From Bacillota bacterium (GTDB taxonomy: Bacteria > Bacillota > DTU030): a DNA stretch of 13,244 bases. Made by a program: the position numbers and the translations under genes. Below the pieces are notes generated by a model. It had not been told where the DNA came from. It saw nothing but the letters and a program-made list of their open reading frames with translations, and did no database searches. Below are positions 1 through 7,877 of the stretch, piece after piece (the first letter of the stretch is position 1; each line of letters opens with the position of its first letter). Location: the NCBI GenBank assembly GCA_012841005.1, contig DUVO01000273.1, positions 1 through 13,244 of the forward strand. The letters are read 5' to 3'.

Positions 1-282
1 CAGCCGGTTTTGGAACTGGACCTGCCGGCAACCTTTGCCGGGCTGGCCGCCGCCGCCGAATCGGGCAACTGGACTGAAGCCCACAGCCGGCTGGAGGAGC
101 TGCGGGAAAAATGGAAACAGGCCCGGTCCCGGGTTCTATTCAATGCCGGCATCGATTCCCTGCGGGAATTTGAAATCGCCCTGGCTCGCCTGGACAAGAT
201 GATTCAACAGGAGGAGCAAGCAGGGGCCCTGGCTGAACTGGCCACCCTCCGGGTACTGTGGACAGAATTTATCTCTTTCTGA
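1..282 (+). CDS. DUF4363 family protein, 5'-truncated by the window edge
   Basis: The reading frame is open from base 1 and ends at TGA 280-282. The TTG at 10-12 could be read as a start but has no ribosome binding site, and the frame continues upstream, so the true start is most likely outside the window. The visible 94 residues are helical. They follow the pattern I associate with DUF4363: an acidic or tryptophan-containing helix (NWTEAHSRLEELREKW), then a helical stretch with the IDSLREFEIALARLDKMI motif, then a final leucine-rich helix. Family members are usually about 120 residues with an N-terminal membrane anchor, which would be the missing part. Their function is unknown; they are common in Clostridia. 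The next gene starts 161 bp downstream behind its own ribosome binding site, so co-transcription with the TolC-like gene is possible but not shown. Family call fairly confident, function unknown. Confidence 0.6.
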   Translation, partial: QPVLELDLPATFAGLAAAAESGNWTEAHSRLEELREKWKQARSRVLFNAGIDSLREFEIALARLDKMIQQEEQAGALAELATLRVLWTEFISF

Positions 283-365
283 TGGGGAACTTTAATAACT
301 GTCAATTGTCCGCTATCAACTGGGGGGATAGTCGATTTACTTCTAATTAACCCCTTGCAATTAAG

Positions 366-376
366 GCAAAGTTTGC
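366..376. promoter_or_regulatory. Palindrome GCAAAGTTTGC upstream of the TolC-like gene
   Basis: A perfect 5+1+5 inverted repeat lies 68 bp before the TolC-like start codon. It falls between a weak -35-like TTGCAA (355-360) and a weak -10-like TACCAT (378-383), which are 17 bp apart. This is a plausible operator position between promoter elements. The promoter hexamers are poor matches and the regulator is unknown, so this is only a candidate. Confidence 0.25.
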
Positions 377-443
377 ATACCATGGAATTGGAAGTTAACC
401 AATTTAATTTCCGGGACAAGCCCAAAAATAAGGGGGAAATACC

Positions 444-1715
444 ATGTTAAAGAGAACCATGGGAAGCCTGCTATTTATTGTGCTCCTCGCGGGAGTACTT
501 GCCCCGGCGGCCGCGGCCGGTGAAGAGGAAATCCTGACCCTGGAAAAGGCCCAGGATCTGGCCCTTGCCAACAGTCCCCTCCTCAAGCTGAGTGAACTGG
601 AATACCAGGAAAAGAGCTATGCCGCCAGCGCCGCCTCCAATGCCTACCGGGACCTGCAAAAAGACATCCGGTCGGCCAATTACGGACTGCGGGATGCCGC
701 CAGATGGAGGGAAAGGTTGTCGGAGGACTTACGGACCATTGAAGATGAAGATAAAGAGCCACTGAAGAACATTTATAGACAAGAGCTAAGACTCATCGGC
801 GAAACGGTAAGAGTAATCGAAGATTCCATCGATTCCCTCATCTCCGCCCGCCGGGAGCAGGAGTATAGGGCCGACCTGGCCGGGGCCGAAAAGGCCAGGG
901 CCCGGCAGCTCTTGGAAGACCGGAAATTAACCCTAGCCCGGAATGTAGAGGCCAAGTACTACAACCTCCTCCTTTTGGATCAACACTACAAAAACCTCCA
1001 GGAAAGGCTGGCCGAACTTGTAGACTTGCAGCGAGTTGAGGACCTGAGGGTCTCCCTGGGTCTCTCCACCCCCTTCAACCGGGCCGCCATCGGAGCAGAG
1101 GCAGAAAATATGGGCCAATTGATTAGGGAATACTCCACCCTGCGGCGCCTGGCCCGGCAGGAATTCAATGCCCTCCTGGGCCGGGACCTGGATGCCCCCC
1201 TCCACCTTAGTGAGGACATAGAGATCAAAACAGAGCCGGTCCCCCACCCCGGCACCAGCAGCAGATATGTGGACAACAGCAGCACCCGCAGGATCTTGCG
1301 GGAACAGATCAAGGTCCAGGAAGAACGGCTCCGGAACCTGGCTGAAGAACACTCCAAGGGGGACCCGGAATACCACCAGGTCCAAAAGAACCTGGAAAGG
1401 CTCCAGTTGGAGTATGAGCAGGCGGCGGACAGCCTCCGCACTGCCATCACCGCTGCCTATAACAGGGTCAGAGAAGCCAGGGCCAACTTGCGCTCCCGGG
1501 AAGCCCAGCATAAACTGGCCCAGGAACAGCTCCGGATTGCCCGCCTGCAGCACGAAGCCGGACTGGTAACCAACCAGGAAGTGCGGGCAAAGGAAAATGA
1601 AGCCCGGGAAGCGGAAACCCTCTACCGTCAGGCCGCCTATGACCTTAACCTGGCCGTAACCGATTACAATTTAGCCCTGGAAGGGATCGATATGGCCCCA
1701 CTTCCTACCAGCTAA
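444..1715 (+). CDS. TolC / outer-membrane efflux (OEP) family protein, secreted
   Basis: This 423-residue protein starts at ATG 444 after the binding site AGGGGGAA (431-438). Residues 1-25 form a signal peptide: basic MLKR, a hydrophobic core, and an AAA-G cleavage site near 25. The mature N-terminus carries the OEP signature LTLEKAQDLALANSPLLKLS, and residues about 350-415 carry the second OEP half, with the LRIARLQHEAGLVTNQEV turn and a long helix after it. In diderm bacteria TolC proteins form trimeric outer-membrane channels for efflux or type I secretion. Here the segments where the barrel strands would sit (roughly 65-150 and 285-345) read as highly charged helices. I therefore infer a coiled-coil protein outside the cell or under the S-layer rather than a classical porin. 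No membrane-fusion or ABC/RND partner is in the window. Family call good, role uncertain. Confidence 0.8.
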   Translation: MLKRTMGSLLFIVLLAGVLAPAAAAGEEEILTLEKAQDLALANSPLLKLSELEYQEKSYAASAASNAYRDLQKDIRSANYGLRDAARWRERLSEDLRTIEDEDKEPLKNIYRQELRLIGETVRVIEDSIDSLISARREQEYRADLAGAEKARARQLLEDRKLTLARNVEAKYYNLLLLDQHYKNLQERLAELVDLQRVEDLRVSLGLSTPFNRAAIGAEAENMGQLIREYSTLRRLARQEFNALLGRDLDAPLHLSEDIEIKTEPVPHPGTSSRYVDNSSTRRILREQIKVQEERLRNLAEEHSKGDPEYHQVQKNLERLQLEYEQAADSLRTAITAAYNRVREARANLRSREAQHKLAQEQLRIARLQHEAGLVTNQEVRAKENEAREAETLYRQAAYDLNLAVTDYNLALEGIDMAPLPTS

Positions 1716-1858
1716 CATATCCCCCTTTTCCCGGCACAGGATAGGCCTTTAGTCCTGGATAAATAAGACCTCAGACCCTTAGCAAAAAGGAACGGCATAT
1801 GATAAGTTATAAACAATAGTATATTCAGAAAATATCACAGGGAAAATGGGGTGATCCA

Positions 1859-2956
1859 GTGGGTCTGCGGGCAGTGAAGATAGATAAACCTTTACCGCGC
1901 CGGGAAGAGGCGGTTACAGCCGGTCCGGAAGCAGAAGAATCCTGGAGCAATGCTGCCAAAAACATCGCCATAGATATCGGGTACGGTTTTGTCAAACTGT
2001 TGTCAGGGCAGCAAGCAATCCGCTTCCCCAGCGTCGTTGGCAGGGGTAGGGAGCTCAACTACCTCTCTCCCCTCAGCAAAAACAACCAGCCCTTGGACAA
2101 CTTGCAGGTAAATATCAACGGCCAAAATTATTTCGTTGGCAGCCTGGCGATCCGCCAGAGTGAACTTGCCTCCCGTTCCCTTGAGCAAAACCGGGTCGTG
2201 GACCCCAATGCAAAAATATTGTTACTCACGGCAATCGGCCTCTTATCCCAATGGGAAGACCAAAAATTTAACCTGGTCACCGGCCTCCCCACCAGCTACT
2301 ACGCCAATTACGGCAAGGAATGGATCCGGGAACTGACCGGCCAGTATAATATAGGAATACGGCAAAACGGGCAAATGAAGCAGAAAAAGGTCTCCCTCAG
2401 GGAGGTCTGCGTCATTCCCCAGCCCTTTGGTACCCTCTATGACCAGATGCTCAACACTATCGGCAATACTATCAACCAGGAACTGAGCGAAATGATTGTG
2501 GGAATCGTCGATATCGGCTTTAAGACAACCGATTATGCCGTCGCCGACAAACTGGAATTCATTGAGCATTTAAGTTCCTCGACATCGACTGGCTTAGCCA
2601 ATGTCCACCGCCTGCTGGCTAACTACCTGCAAAAGAATTTTAACCTGGAAAAGCAGGATTACGAACTGGATGAAATTGTTGAAGAGGCAGCTGTCCGTGT
2701 GGCGGGTAAGGCCCAGGATCTTTCCACCGCCAGGAATGAATTCTTTACCGAAATCGCCCGTAAAATCATCAATGAAATCTCTTCCCGCTGGGATTACCGC
2801 CAATTCGACATTATTTTGCTGACCGGGGGAGGCGGCGAAGCCCTCGCCCAGTACATTATACCCCACTTCCCCAATAAGGTTTTAGTCGATAATGCCCAGT
2901 ATGCCAATGCCCGGGGCTTTCAGAAACTGGCCAACAACCTCTTTGCTAACCGCTAA
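1859..2956 (+). CDS. ParM/StbA/Alp-type actin-like ATPase
   Basis: A 365-residue protein starting with GTG 1859, seven bases after GGGG of the binding site GGGGTGA. It shows the ASKHA/actin ATP-binding motifs in order: phosphate-1 IAIDIGYGFVK (36-46), phosphate-2 IVDIGFKTTDYAV (216-228) and adenosine motif ILLTGGGGEAL (319-329). The NARGFQKL sequence near the C-terminus is typical of ParM-like proteins. Relatives polymerise into ATP-dependent filaments that segregate plasmids or act in chromosomal or phage-derived settings. About 33 residues precede the first beta strand and look polar and unstructured; most relatives begin almost directly at the phosphate-1 motif. No ParR-like adaptor or iteron-type centromere repeats are visible nearby, so a plasmid partitioning role cannot be claimed. 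The gene is monocistronic, closed by a strong terminator. Family call firm, cellular role unknown. Confidence 0.85.
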   Translation: MGLRAVKIDKPLPRREEAVTAGPEAEESWSNAAKNIAIDIGYGFVKLLSGQQAIRFPSVVGRGRELNYLSPLSKNNQPLDNLQVNINGQNYFVGSLAIRQSELASRSLEQNRVVDPNAKILLLTAIGLLSQWEDQKFNLVTGLPTSYYANYGKEWIRELTGQYNIGIRQNGQMKQKKVSLREVCVIPQPFGTLYDQMLNTIGNTINQELSEMIVGIVDIGFKTTDYAVADKLEFIEHLSSSTSTGLANVHRLLANYLQKNFNLEKQDYELDEIVEEAAVRVAGKAQDLSTARNEFFTEIARKIINEISSRWDYRQFDIILLTGGGGEALAQYIIPHFPNKVLVDNAQYANARGFQKLANNLFANR

Positions 2957-3006
2957 GAACTAGGTTTGCCTTGGCCAAAGACAATCTTCAAGCCAACCTA
3001 AAAAAT

Positions 3007-3035
3007 CATCCCCACAACAGGGGGTGTCTTTTTTT
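3007..3035 (+). terminator. Rho-independent terminator of the actin-like gene
   Basis: A 7-bp stem (CATCCCC 3007-3013 paired with GGGGGTG 3020-3026, including one G-U pair) closes a six-base loop, ACAACA. It is followed after two bases by seven T residues (3029-3035). It lies 50 bp after the stop codon and separates the actin-like gene from tex. Confidence 0.8.
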
Positions 3036-3036
3036 G

Positions 3037-3236
3037 CGCAACTGCTGAGTATTCCCGGCAGGATTAAACCTTTACGGGGCAGAATGATAGTGGGTAGACG
3101 ACCATGCCGACACCCGGCACCAGTAGAGGGATGAAAATTAATTGTCCAGCACTTCTGGCTTCGCTCTCTGTTTAGGGTATTTCAGGGTATTGATTTTTTT
3201 GGACAGGGGAATTTTGCTGGAAAGGAGTACAGAAAA
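3037..3236 (+). promoter_or_regulatory. Upstream region of tex with hairpin, short repeat and possible leader ORF
   Basis: This 200-bp spacer holds a perfect hairpin, TGCCG-ACACC-CGGCA (3105-3119). It also holds a direct repeat, AGGGTATT (3174-3181 and 3184-3191), with a 10-bp period, i.e. one helical turn. A 16-codon ORF (3084-3134, MIVGRRPCRHPAPVEG) spans the hairpin and is preceded by a weak GGGGCAG binding site. The tex binding site AAAGGAG is at 3221-3227. I found no convincing promoter hexamer pair. The region may be a regulatory leader, but nothing matches a riboswitch class I know. Confidence 0.3.
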
Positions 3237-5372
3237 GTGGATATAAATAAAACCCTCGCAGCAAAACTGGATTTACAGCCCCGGCAGGTGGCCGGGGCGG
3301 TGAAACTTTTAGACGACGGGAATACCGTACCTTTCATTGCCCGGTACCGTAAAGAGGCGACCGGCGGCTTAAGCGATGCCGACCTGCGGAAACTGGCGGA
3401 AAGGCTCCACTACCTCCGGAACCTGGAGAGCCGGAAGGAGGAAATAACTCACCTCCTAAAAGAGCAGGGAAAATTGACCCCCGCCCTCCAGGAGCAGATC
3501 GCCAATGCCGGCACCCTGCAAACCCTGGAGGATATCTACCGCCCCTTCCGGCCCAAACGGCGGACCCGGGCGACGGTAGCCAGGGAGAAGGGCCTTGAAC
3601 CCCTGGCCCAACTCCTCCTGGCCCAGGAGCGGGATTCCCCCGCTCCCGAGGCACTGGCCGCCTCCTATCTGGACCCGGAAAAGGAACTCACCACCATCGA
3701 CACAGCCCTGGCCGTAGCCCGGGATATTATCGCCGAGATTATCGCCGATGACCCCCGTTCTCGCCAGCTGGCCCGGCAGAAAACCTGGACCAGGGGGGTT
3801 ATGGTCACCCAGGCCAGGCGCACGGAAAAATCCCCCTATGAAATGTACTATGATTACAAAGAGCCGGTATCCCGGTTGGCTCCCCACCGGGTCCTGGCCA
3901 TCAATAGAGGGGAAAGGGAGGAGTACCTCCGGGTAAAAATCGAAGCCCCGGTTGAGGAGATCATGACCGCCCTTAAATCCCTCTGGCTCCGGCCCGACTC
4001 CCCTACCACCCCGGTGGTGGCAGAAGCCCTGGAGGATGCCTACCAGCGGCTGTTGGCACCGGCCGTGGAACGGGATCTACGGCAGGAATTGACGGAAAGG
4101 GGAGAGGAACAGGCCCTGAAGGTCTTTGCCGCCAACCTGGAAAAGCTCCTCCTGCAGCCCCCTGTCCCCGGCCGGGTGGTTTTAGGTTTTGACCCCGCCT
4201 ACCGGACCGGCTGCAAGCTGGCGGTGGTGGACGGCACCGGGAAGGTCTTAACCACCACCGTCATCTACCCCACCCCGCCCCAGGAGGATTACGAAAGGGC
4301 CAGCAGGGTTATCAAGGAACTGGTGCAAGAATATGGGATCAGTGTGGTGGCCCTGGGGAACGGCACCGCCTCCCGAGAGAGCGAACTTTTTTTAGCCCGG
4401 GTCATTAAAGAACTGGGGGAAAACAAGCTGGTCTATGTAGTGGTAAACGAAGCGGGAGCTTCCGTCTACTCCGCCTCCCGGCTGGCAGAGGAGGAACTTC
4501 CGGGGATGGATGTCTCCTTCCGGGGTGCCGTGTCCATCGCCCGCCGCCTCCAGGACCCCCTGGCCGAGCTGGTGAAGATCGATCCCAAGTCCCTGGGGGT
4601 GGGACAATACCAGCACGACGTCAACCAGGGCAAGCTGGAACGGGTCCTGGCCGGGGTGGTAGAAAATTGTGTTAACTGTGTCGGGGTTGATCTCAACAGT
4701 GCCTCTCCCGCCCTGCTCCAATACGTTTCCGGGATCAGCGCCAGGACGGCAGCGGCCATCAGCCGGCGGCGGGAAGAGGAAGGACCCTTCACCGACCGGA
4801 AGGAACTATTGGCCATCCCCGGCCTGGGTCCCAAGACCTTCCAGCAGTGCGCCGGTTTCCTGCGCATCCGCAGGGGAAAGAATATCCTGGACAACACCGG
4901 GGTCCACCCCGAATCCTACCCCATTGCCCACCGGCTGCTGGAGCATTTCCAAATCGATCTTTCCCGGGGAGAGACCCTCCCCCCGGATATAAAAAAAGCA
5001 GCCCCTTCCCTGGCTAAAGCCTGGCAGGTAGGGCTGCCGACCCTCATGGATATAATGACAGAACTGGCAAAGCCCGGGCGGGATCCCCGGGAGGAACTGC
5101 CCCCACCCCTTTTCCGCAGCGATGTCTTGAAACTGGAGGACCTGCGGGCGGGGATGATTTTAACGGGAACCGTCCGCAATGTCACCGACTTCGGCGCCTT
5201 TGTCGATATCGGCGTCCACCAGGACAGTCTGGTGCACATCTCCCAGCTGAGCAGCCGGTTCGTCCAGGATCCCCTGACCGTGGTCAGCGTGGGAGACACC
5301 GTCCGGGTCAAAATCCTGGAGGTTGACCTGGAGCGCCGGCGCATTAGCCTGAGTATGAAGGAGGCCAATTAA
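3237..5372 (+). CDS. tex: Tex-family S1 RNA-binding transcription accessory protein
   Basis: A 711-residue protein starting with GTG 3237, nine bases after AAAGGAG. The full Tex domain order is present. The helical Tex N-domain has the diagnostic TVPFIARYRKEATGGL (30-45) and LEDIYRPFRPKRRT (97-110). A YqgF/RuvC-like RNase H fold begins at VVLGFDPAYRTGCKLAV (314-330) and includes ALGNGTASRESE (372-383). Helix-hairpin-helix repeats lie around 470-545, with SARTAAAISRRR and AIPGLGPKTFQQCAGF. A C-terminal S1 domain (about 636-708) has GTVRNVTDFGAFVDIG and DSLVHISQLS. Length and architecture are normal. Tex binds nucleic acid and associates with transcribing polymerase; bacterial Tex is linked to toxin-gene expression and transcription-associated functions. 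It is a single-gene unit that converges on mrfB 77 bp downstream. Identification is secure. Confidence 0.96.
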   Translation: MDINKTLAAKLDLQPRQVAGAVKLLDDGNTVPFIARYRKEATGGLSDADLRKLAERLHYLRNLESRKEEITHLLKEQGKLTPALQEQIANAGTLQTLEDIYRPFRPKRRTRATVAREKGLEPLAQLLLAQERDSPAPEALAASYLDPEKELTTIDTALAVARDIIAEIIADDPRSRQLARQKTWTRGVMVTQARRTEKSPYEMYYDYKEPVSRLAPHRVLAINRGEREEYLRVKIEAPVEEIMTALKSLWLRPDSPTTPVVAEALEDAYQRLLAPAVERDLRQELTERGEEQALKVFAANLEKLLLQPPVPGRVVLGFDPAYRTGCKLAVVDGTGKVLTTTVIYPTPPQEDYERASRVIKELVQEYGISVVALGNGTASRESELFLARVIKELGENKLVYVVVNEAGASVYSASRLAEEELPGMDVSFRGAVSIARRLQDPLAELVKIDPKSLGVGQYQHDVNQGKLERVLAGVVENCVNCVGVDLNSASPALLQYVSGISARTAAAISRRREEEGPFTDRKELLAIPGLGPKTFQQCAGFLRIRRGKNILDNTGVHPESYPIAHRLLEHFQIDLSRGETLPPDIKKAAPSLAKAWQVGLPTLMDIMTELAKPGRDPREELPPPLFRSDVLKLEDLRAGMILTGTVRNVTDFGAFVDIGVHQDSLVHISQLSSRFVQDPLTVVSVGDTVRVKILEVDLERRRISLSMKEAN

Positions 5373-5375
5373 GAA

Positions 5376-5420
5376 AAGCACTAACCGCTGCCCATTACCC
5401 TGTCTTCACCGCCGGTGCTT
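5376..5420 (-). terminator. Possible terminator of mrfB between convergent genes
   Basis: Inverted repeat AAGCAC (5376-5381) and GTGCTT (5415-5420) encloses 33 bases that contain the small palindrome CACCGCCGGTG (5407-5417). In the - strand direction the stem lies about 30 nt after the mrfB stop and is followed by a short TTCTT run. The loop is long and the T-run short, so this is a weak candidate. Confidence 0.3.
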
Positions 5421-5449
5421 AAAAATCAGGCAGCAGGGATGGTGGATCA

Positions 5450-6409
5450 TTACGGCCCGCTTGCCCCCATCACCCCCGCCGGTTCCCCATCCATCACCAG
5501 GGGCAGCAAATGGGCCAGGCTGAAAAGATCCTGGGCGTTGTGGGCCAAGATATTTTTCATTAACCGCGGTTCCTGGGTCTGGACAAAACGGTGGTACACC
5601 TGGGGTATGAGGTGGCCGGGAATATCATCTTCCCGCGTCAGGTCAAGGAGTCCCTCCTCCACTGTGGCCAGGCGGCAGTTGGGCAAAAGACCCCGGTAGC
5701 AGCGCCGGGCATGGAACAGGAGATCCAGCTGCTGCTGCTCAAAGCGATAAAAGAGGCCGTGGGCAACGGTCCGCCCCTCTATGTAGGGAATATCAAACTT
5801 CTTTCCATTGTAGGTGACCACAACCTTAAAAGAAGGCAGTTCCGACAGCAGCGCAGCCAACAGGGCCCTTTCCTCCTGGTAGTGACGGGCCAGGAACTGT
5901 TTCAGGGTGAAATGGCCGTCCCGCCAGTAAAGGATGCCAACCAAAAAGAGGGGCTGGCTGAACCAGAGCCCGGTGGTCTCAATATCGAGGAAAACCAAAT
6001 CCTCCGGACGAAAGAACTCCAATATCTCCCAGTCCCCAGCTCCCCGCCGGCGCAGTCCCTCAAAATCCCGCCTCGCGATGAGTTTCAGGCAGGTATGGGC
6101 TTCCTCCTGCCAGCGGGGATGCCGGCAGAGATCCGTCAGGGTCCGGTAACCGCATTCCTGCAGCTTCTGCTGTGTTACCGGTCCAATCCCCCGCACCAGG
6201 CGCAGGTTTTCCAACAGGCCTGCCCCCCCCTGCCGGGGAAGGCACAATTGCCCCGGTCGGTTGATTTCTATGAGATAGAAACTGCCCCAGGCAGTCTTGA
6301 CTTCCCTTCCTCCCAGGCCCTCCTGCACCAGTTTCCTCACCCTCGAACCCCCGGGTGAAGCTGTGCTCCGGGCCTGTCTAACCCGCGCCAGGCGATCAAA
6401 AAGACTCAT
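5450..6409 (-). CDS. mrfB: MrfB/YprB-type DEDD 3'-5' exonuclease
   Basis: A 319-residue protein starting with ATG at 6409, behind the strong site GGAGGAGAGGG. Residues 69-94 form a helix-hairpin-helix, LRLVRGIGPVTQQKL, likely for DNA binding. Residues about 137-305 form an RNase H-like DEDD exonuclease domain (RNase_H_2, YprB family). The metal ligands are visible as D142 and E144 in FLDIETTGL, D206 in YNGKKFDIPYIEGR, and D294 with H290 in HNAQDLFSLAHLL. In B. subtilis MrfB is the nuclease partner of helicase MrfA in a UvrABC-independent excision pathway for mitomycin C damage. Here the partner mrfA is on the same strand but separated by larA. The 223-bp gap before mrfB suggests its own promoter, though I could not find good hexamers. 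B. subtilis YprB is longer, with a C-terminal extension absent here. Identification confident. Confidence 0.88.
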   Translation of the reverse strand: MSLFDRLARVRQARSTASPGGSRVRKLVQEGLGGREVKTAWGSFYLIEINRPGQLCLPRQGGAGLLENLRLVRGIGPVTQQKLQECGYRTLTDLCRHPRWQEEAHTCLKLIARRDFEGLRRRGAGDWEILEFFRPEDLVFLDIETTGLWFSQPLFLVGILYWRDGHFTLKQFLARHYQEERALLAALLSELPSFKVVVTYNGKKFDIPYIEGRTVAHGLFYRFEQQQLDLLFHARRCYRGLLPNCRLATVEEGLLDLTREDDIPGHLIPQVYHRFVQTQEPRLMKNILAHNAQDLFSLAHLLPLVMDGEPAGVMGASGP

Positions 6410-6632
6410 TTTTACCCTCTCCTCCGGGACACTGACTAACTTGCCCTGCCTAGATTATTCCCCTCTATAGTATTCAGCAGAACCGGTCGTACTCCTGCTC
6501 CCTGCCCTTTAGTTTCTTCTGCCCGGATGCTGCTTTGAAATAGCTTTGATTAGACCCCAAAAGAAAAGGACCGTAAAAACTGTTGCAATCACCTGCTGCT
6601 TTTCTGCCCATTTCACCCCTATTACCCACAAC

Positions 6633-7877
6633 CTAGACAGGCAGGGTAAGAGCGGCATGGGGCATGAGAATGATCCTGGGATTCCCGCCCAGGTCTGCCC
6701 GTACCCGGTCGATGACCTGCTGGAGCTGGTGGCTACCGTATGCCTCCACATGAAGGACGGACAGACGGACAGGATCAATGTCCGAGATCAGGATCAACCT
6801 GGCCCGGGCCTGGACTTCCCGGGTGCGGTAGGCGCTGAGACCGCCGATGCTGAATTCCTCCACCAAAGCAGTCCTGATTTCAGCCAGGGTCCAGTAGCGG
6901 CGCAACCAGTCTTCAAAGGGGTCGCCTTCCCGGCTGATCCCCCGGGAACAGGCAGCTATGGTTATAATAACCCCCCCTGGTTTAACGGCCCGAGCGGCAT
7001 TATAATAGGCCTTCTTGCTCTGGCGCAGGTCAATATCCCTGGGAAAACCACCCCCACCGGCGATGACCAGGTCGGCCCTTTCTGCCAGGGGGACCTTATA
7101 CAGTTTGTCAACCGGTGCGCACCCCGCCGCGTGGGCAGTCCGCCAGTGACCTGCCACTGCAGCGGTAATCTGGCCCTCTGCGTCCAGGATAACATTACAC
7201 AAAAAATCGGGATCTACCAGAGTACAGGCTTCTATCAAATCGGCATAGACAGGATTGCCAGTCGTGCTACCTGCTGCCGCTCCGGAGTCAACCACCATCC
7301 GGTGATTGAAAAGGATGGTTTCCGCCCTGGCCACCCCGGGAACAATACTCTTACCCCCGCCCCCATAGCCGGCCAAATGGTGCAGGCAGATGCCACCGAC
7401 CAGGATCACCCTATCGGCAGCAGCAACTTCCCTGTTGATATAGACGGCATTGCCCCGGCTAGTTCGCCCCCGATAAACAAACTCACCTGTTACAGCATGG
7501 TGTTGGACGGTCCTGAGGCGAGCAAGGAGTTCCCTGCCGATGACCTGCTCCATTTCTTGCCTCTCCATCGGTCTATGGAGCCCGTTGGCAAAAACAATGG
7601 TTATATCGCCATCGGGTACGCCGGCCCGGTTCAATTCCTCCACCAGGAAGGGGACCAGGATCTCGCTCCCGGTGGGGCGGGTTATATCATTCACGACCAG
7701 GCAGATCCTCTCCCCCGGGACAGCCAGTTCCCCCAGGAGGGAGGCGTCGATGGGGTTAGCCAGGGCATGGCGAATAATTGCCGCCGGGTCCGAAAAAAGG
7801 CTTTGCTGCCGCTTTGGTATCAACACCTGCACAATATCCCCTGCCGGCAGCTCCATGTGCAAGGCACCCAGTACCAT
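6633..7877 (-). CDS. larA: LarA-family nickel-pincer racemase (lactate racemase homologue)
   Basis: LarA enzymes racemise lactate or related 2-hydroxyacids using a nickel-pincer nucleotide cofactor bound to a lysine. All key residues I recall from Lactobacillus plantarum LarA (D72, R75, H108, H174, K184, H200, Q295, K298) align here. Counted from the longest possible start (GTG 8039) they are D118 and R121 (NDITRP), H155 (ANGLHRP), H220 and K230 (LHHLAGYGGGGKS), H246 (FNHRM), Q340 and K343 (GGFPRDIDLRQSKK). Family similarity starts only near residue 60 (MELPAGDIVQVLIPKR). I therefore place the start at ATG 7877, giving 414 residues, close to the usual 410-430. Its binding site is poor: GGGGGAGGGG lies about 24 nt upstream, so a CTG or TTG start just upstream is possible. 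No larB, larC or larE cofactor genes are in the window. Substrate is uncertain, since many LarA homologues act on other hydroxyacids. Confidence 0.85.
   Translation of the reverse strand: MVLGALHMELPAGDIVQVLIPKRQQSLFSDPAAIIRHALANPIDASLLGELAVPGERICLVVNDITRPTGSEILVPFLVEELNRAGVPDGDITIVFANGLHRPMERQEMEQVIGRELLARLRTVQHHAVTGEFVYRGRTSRGNAVYINREVAAADRVILVGGICLHHLAGYGGGGKSIVPGVARAETILFNHRMVVDSGAAAGSTTGNPVYADLIEACTLVDPDFLCNVILDAEGQITAAVAGHWRTAHAAGCAPVDKLYKVPLAERADLVIAGGGGFPRDIDLRQSKKAYYNAARAVKPGGVIITIAACSRGISREGDPFEDWLRRYWTLAEIRTALVEEFSIGGLSAYRTREVQARARLILISDIDPVRLSVLHVEAYGSHQLQQVIDRVRADLGGNPRIILMPHAALTLPV

Noticed and set aside
1737..1757. Hairpin CAGGA/TCCTG after the TolC-like gene as a terminator
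   Set aside because: The arms are five bases with an 11-base loop and no T-run follows, so termination here is unsupported.
6509..6778. 89-codon - strand frame with a hydrophobic stretch, overlapping the end of larA and the spacer before mrfB
   Set aside because: Half of it is an out-of-frame read of larA. The hydrophobic part FTVLFFWGLIKAI is short and there is no binding site, so chance is more likely than a small membrane protein.
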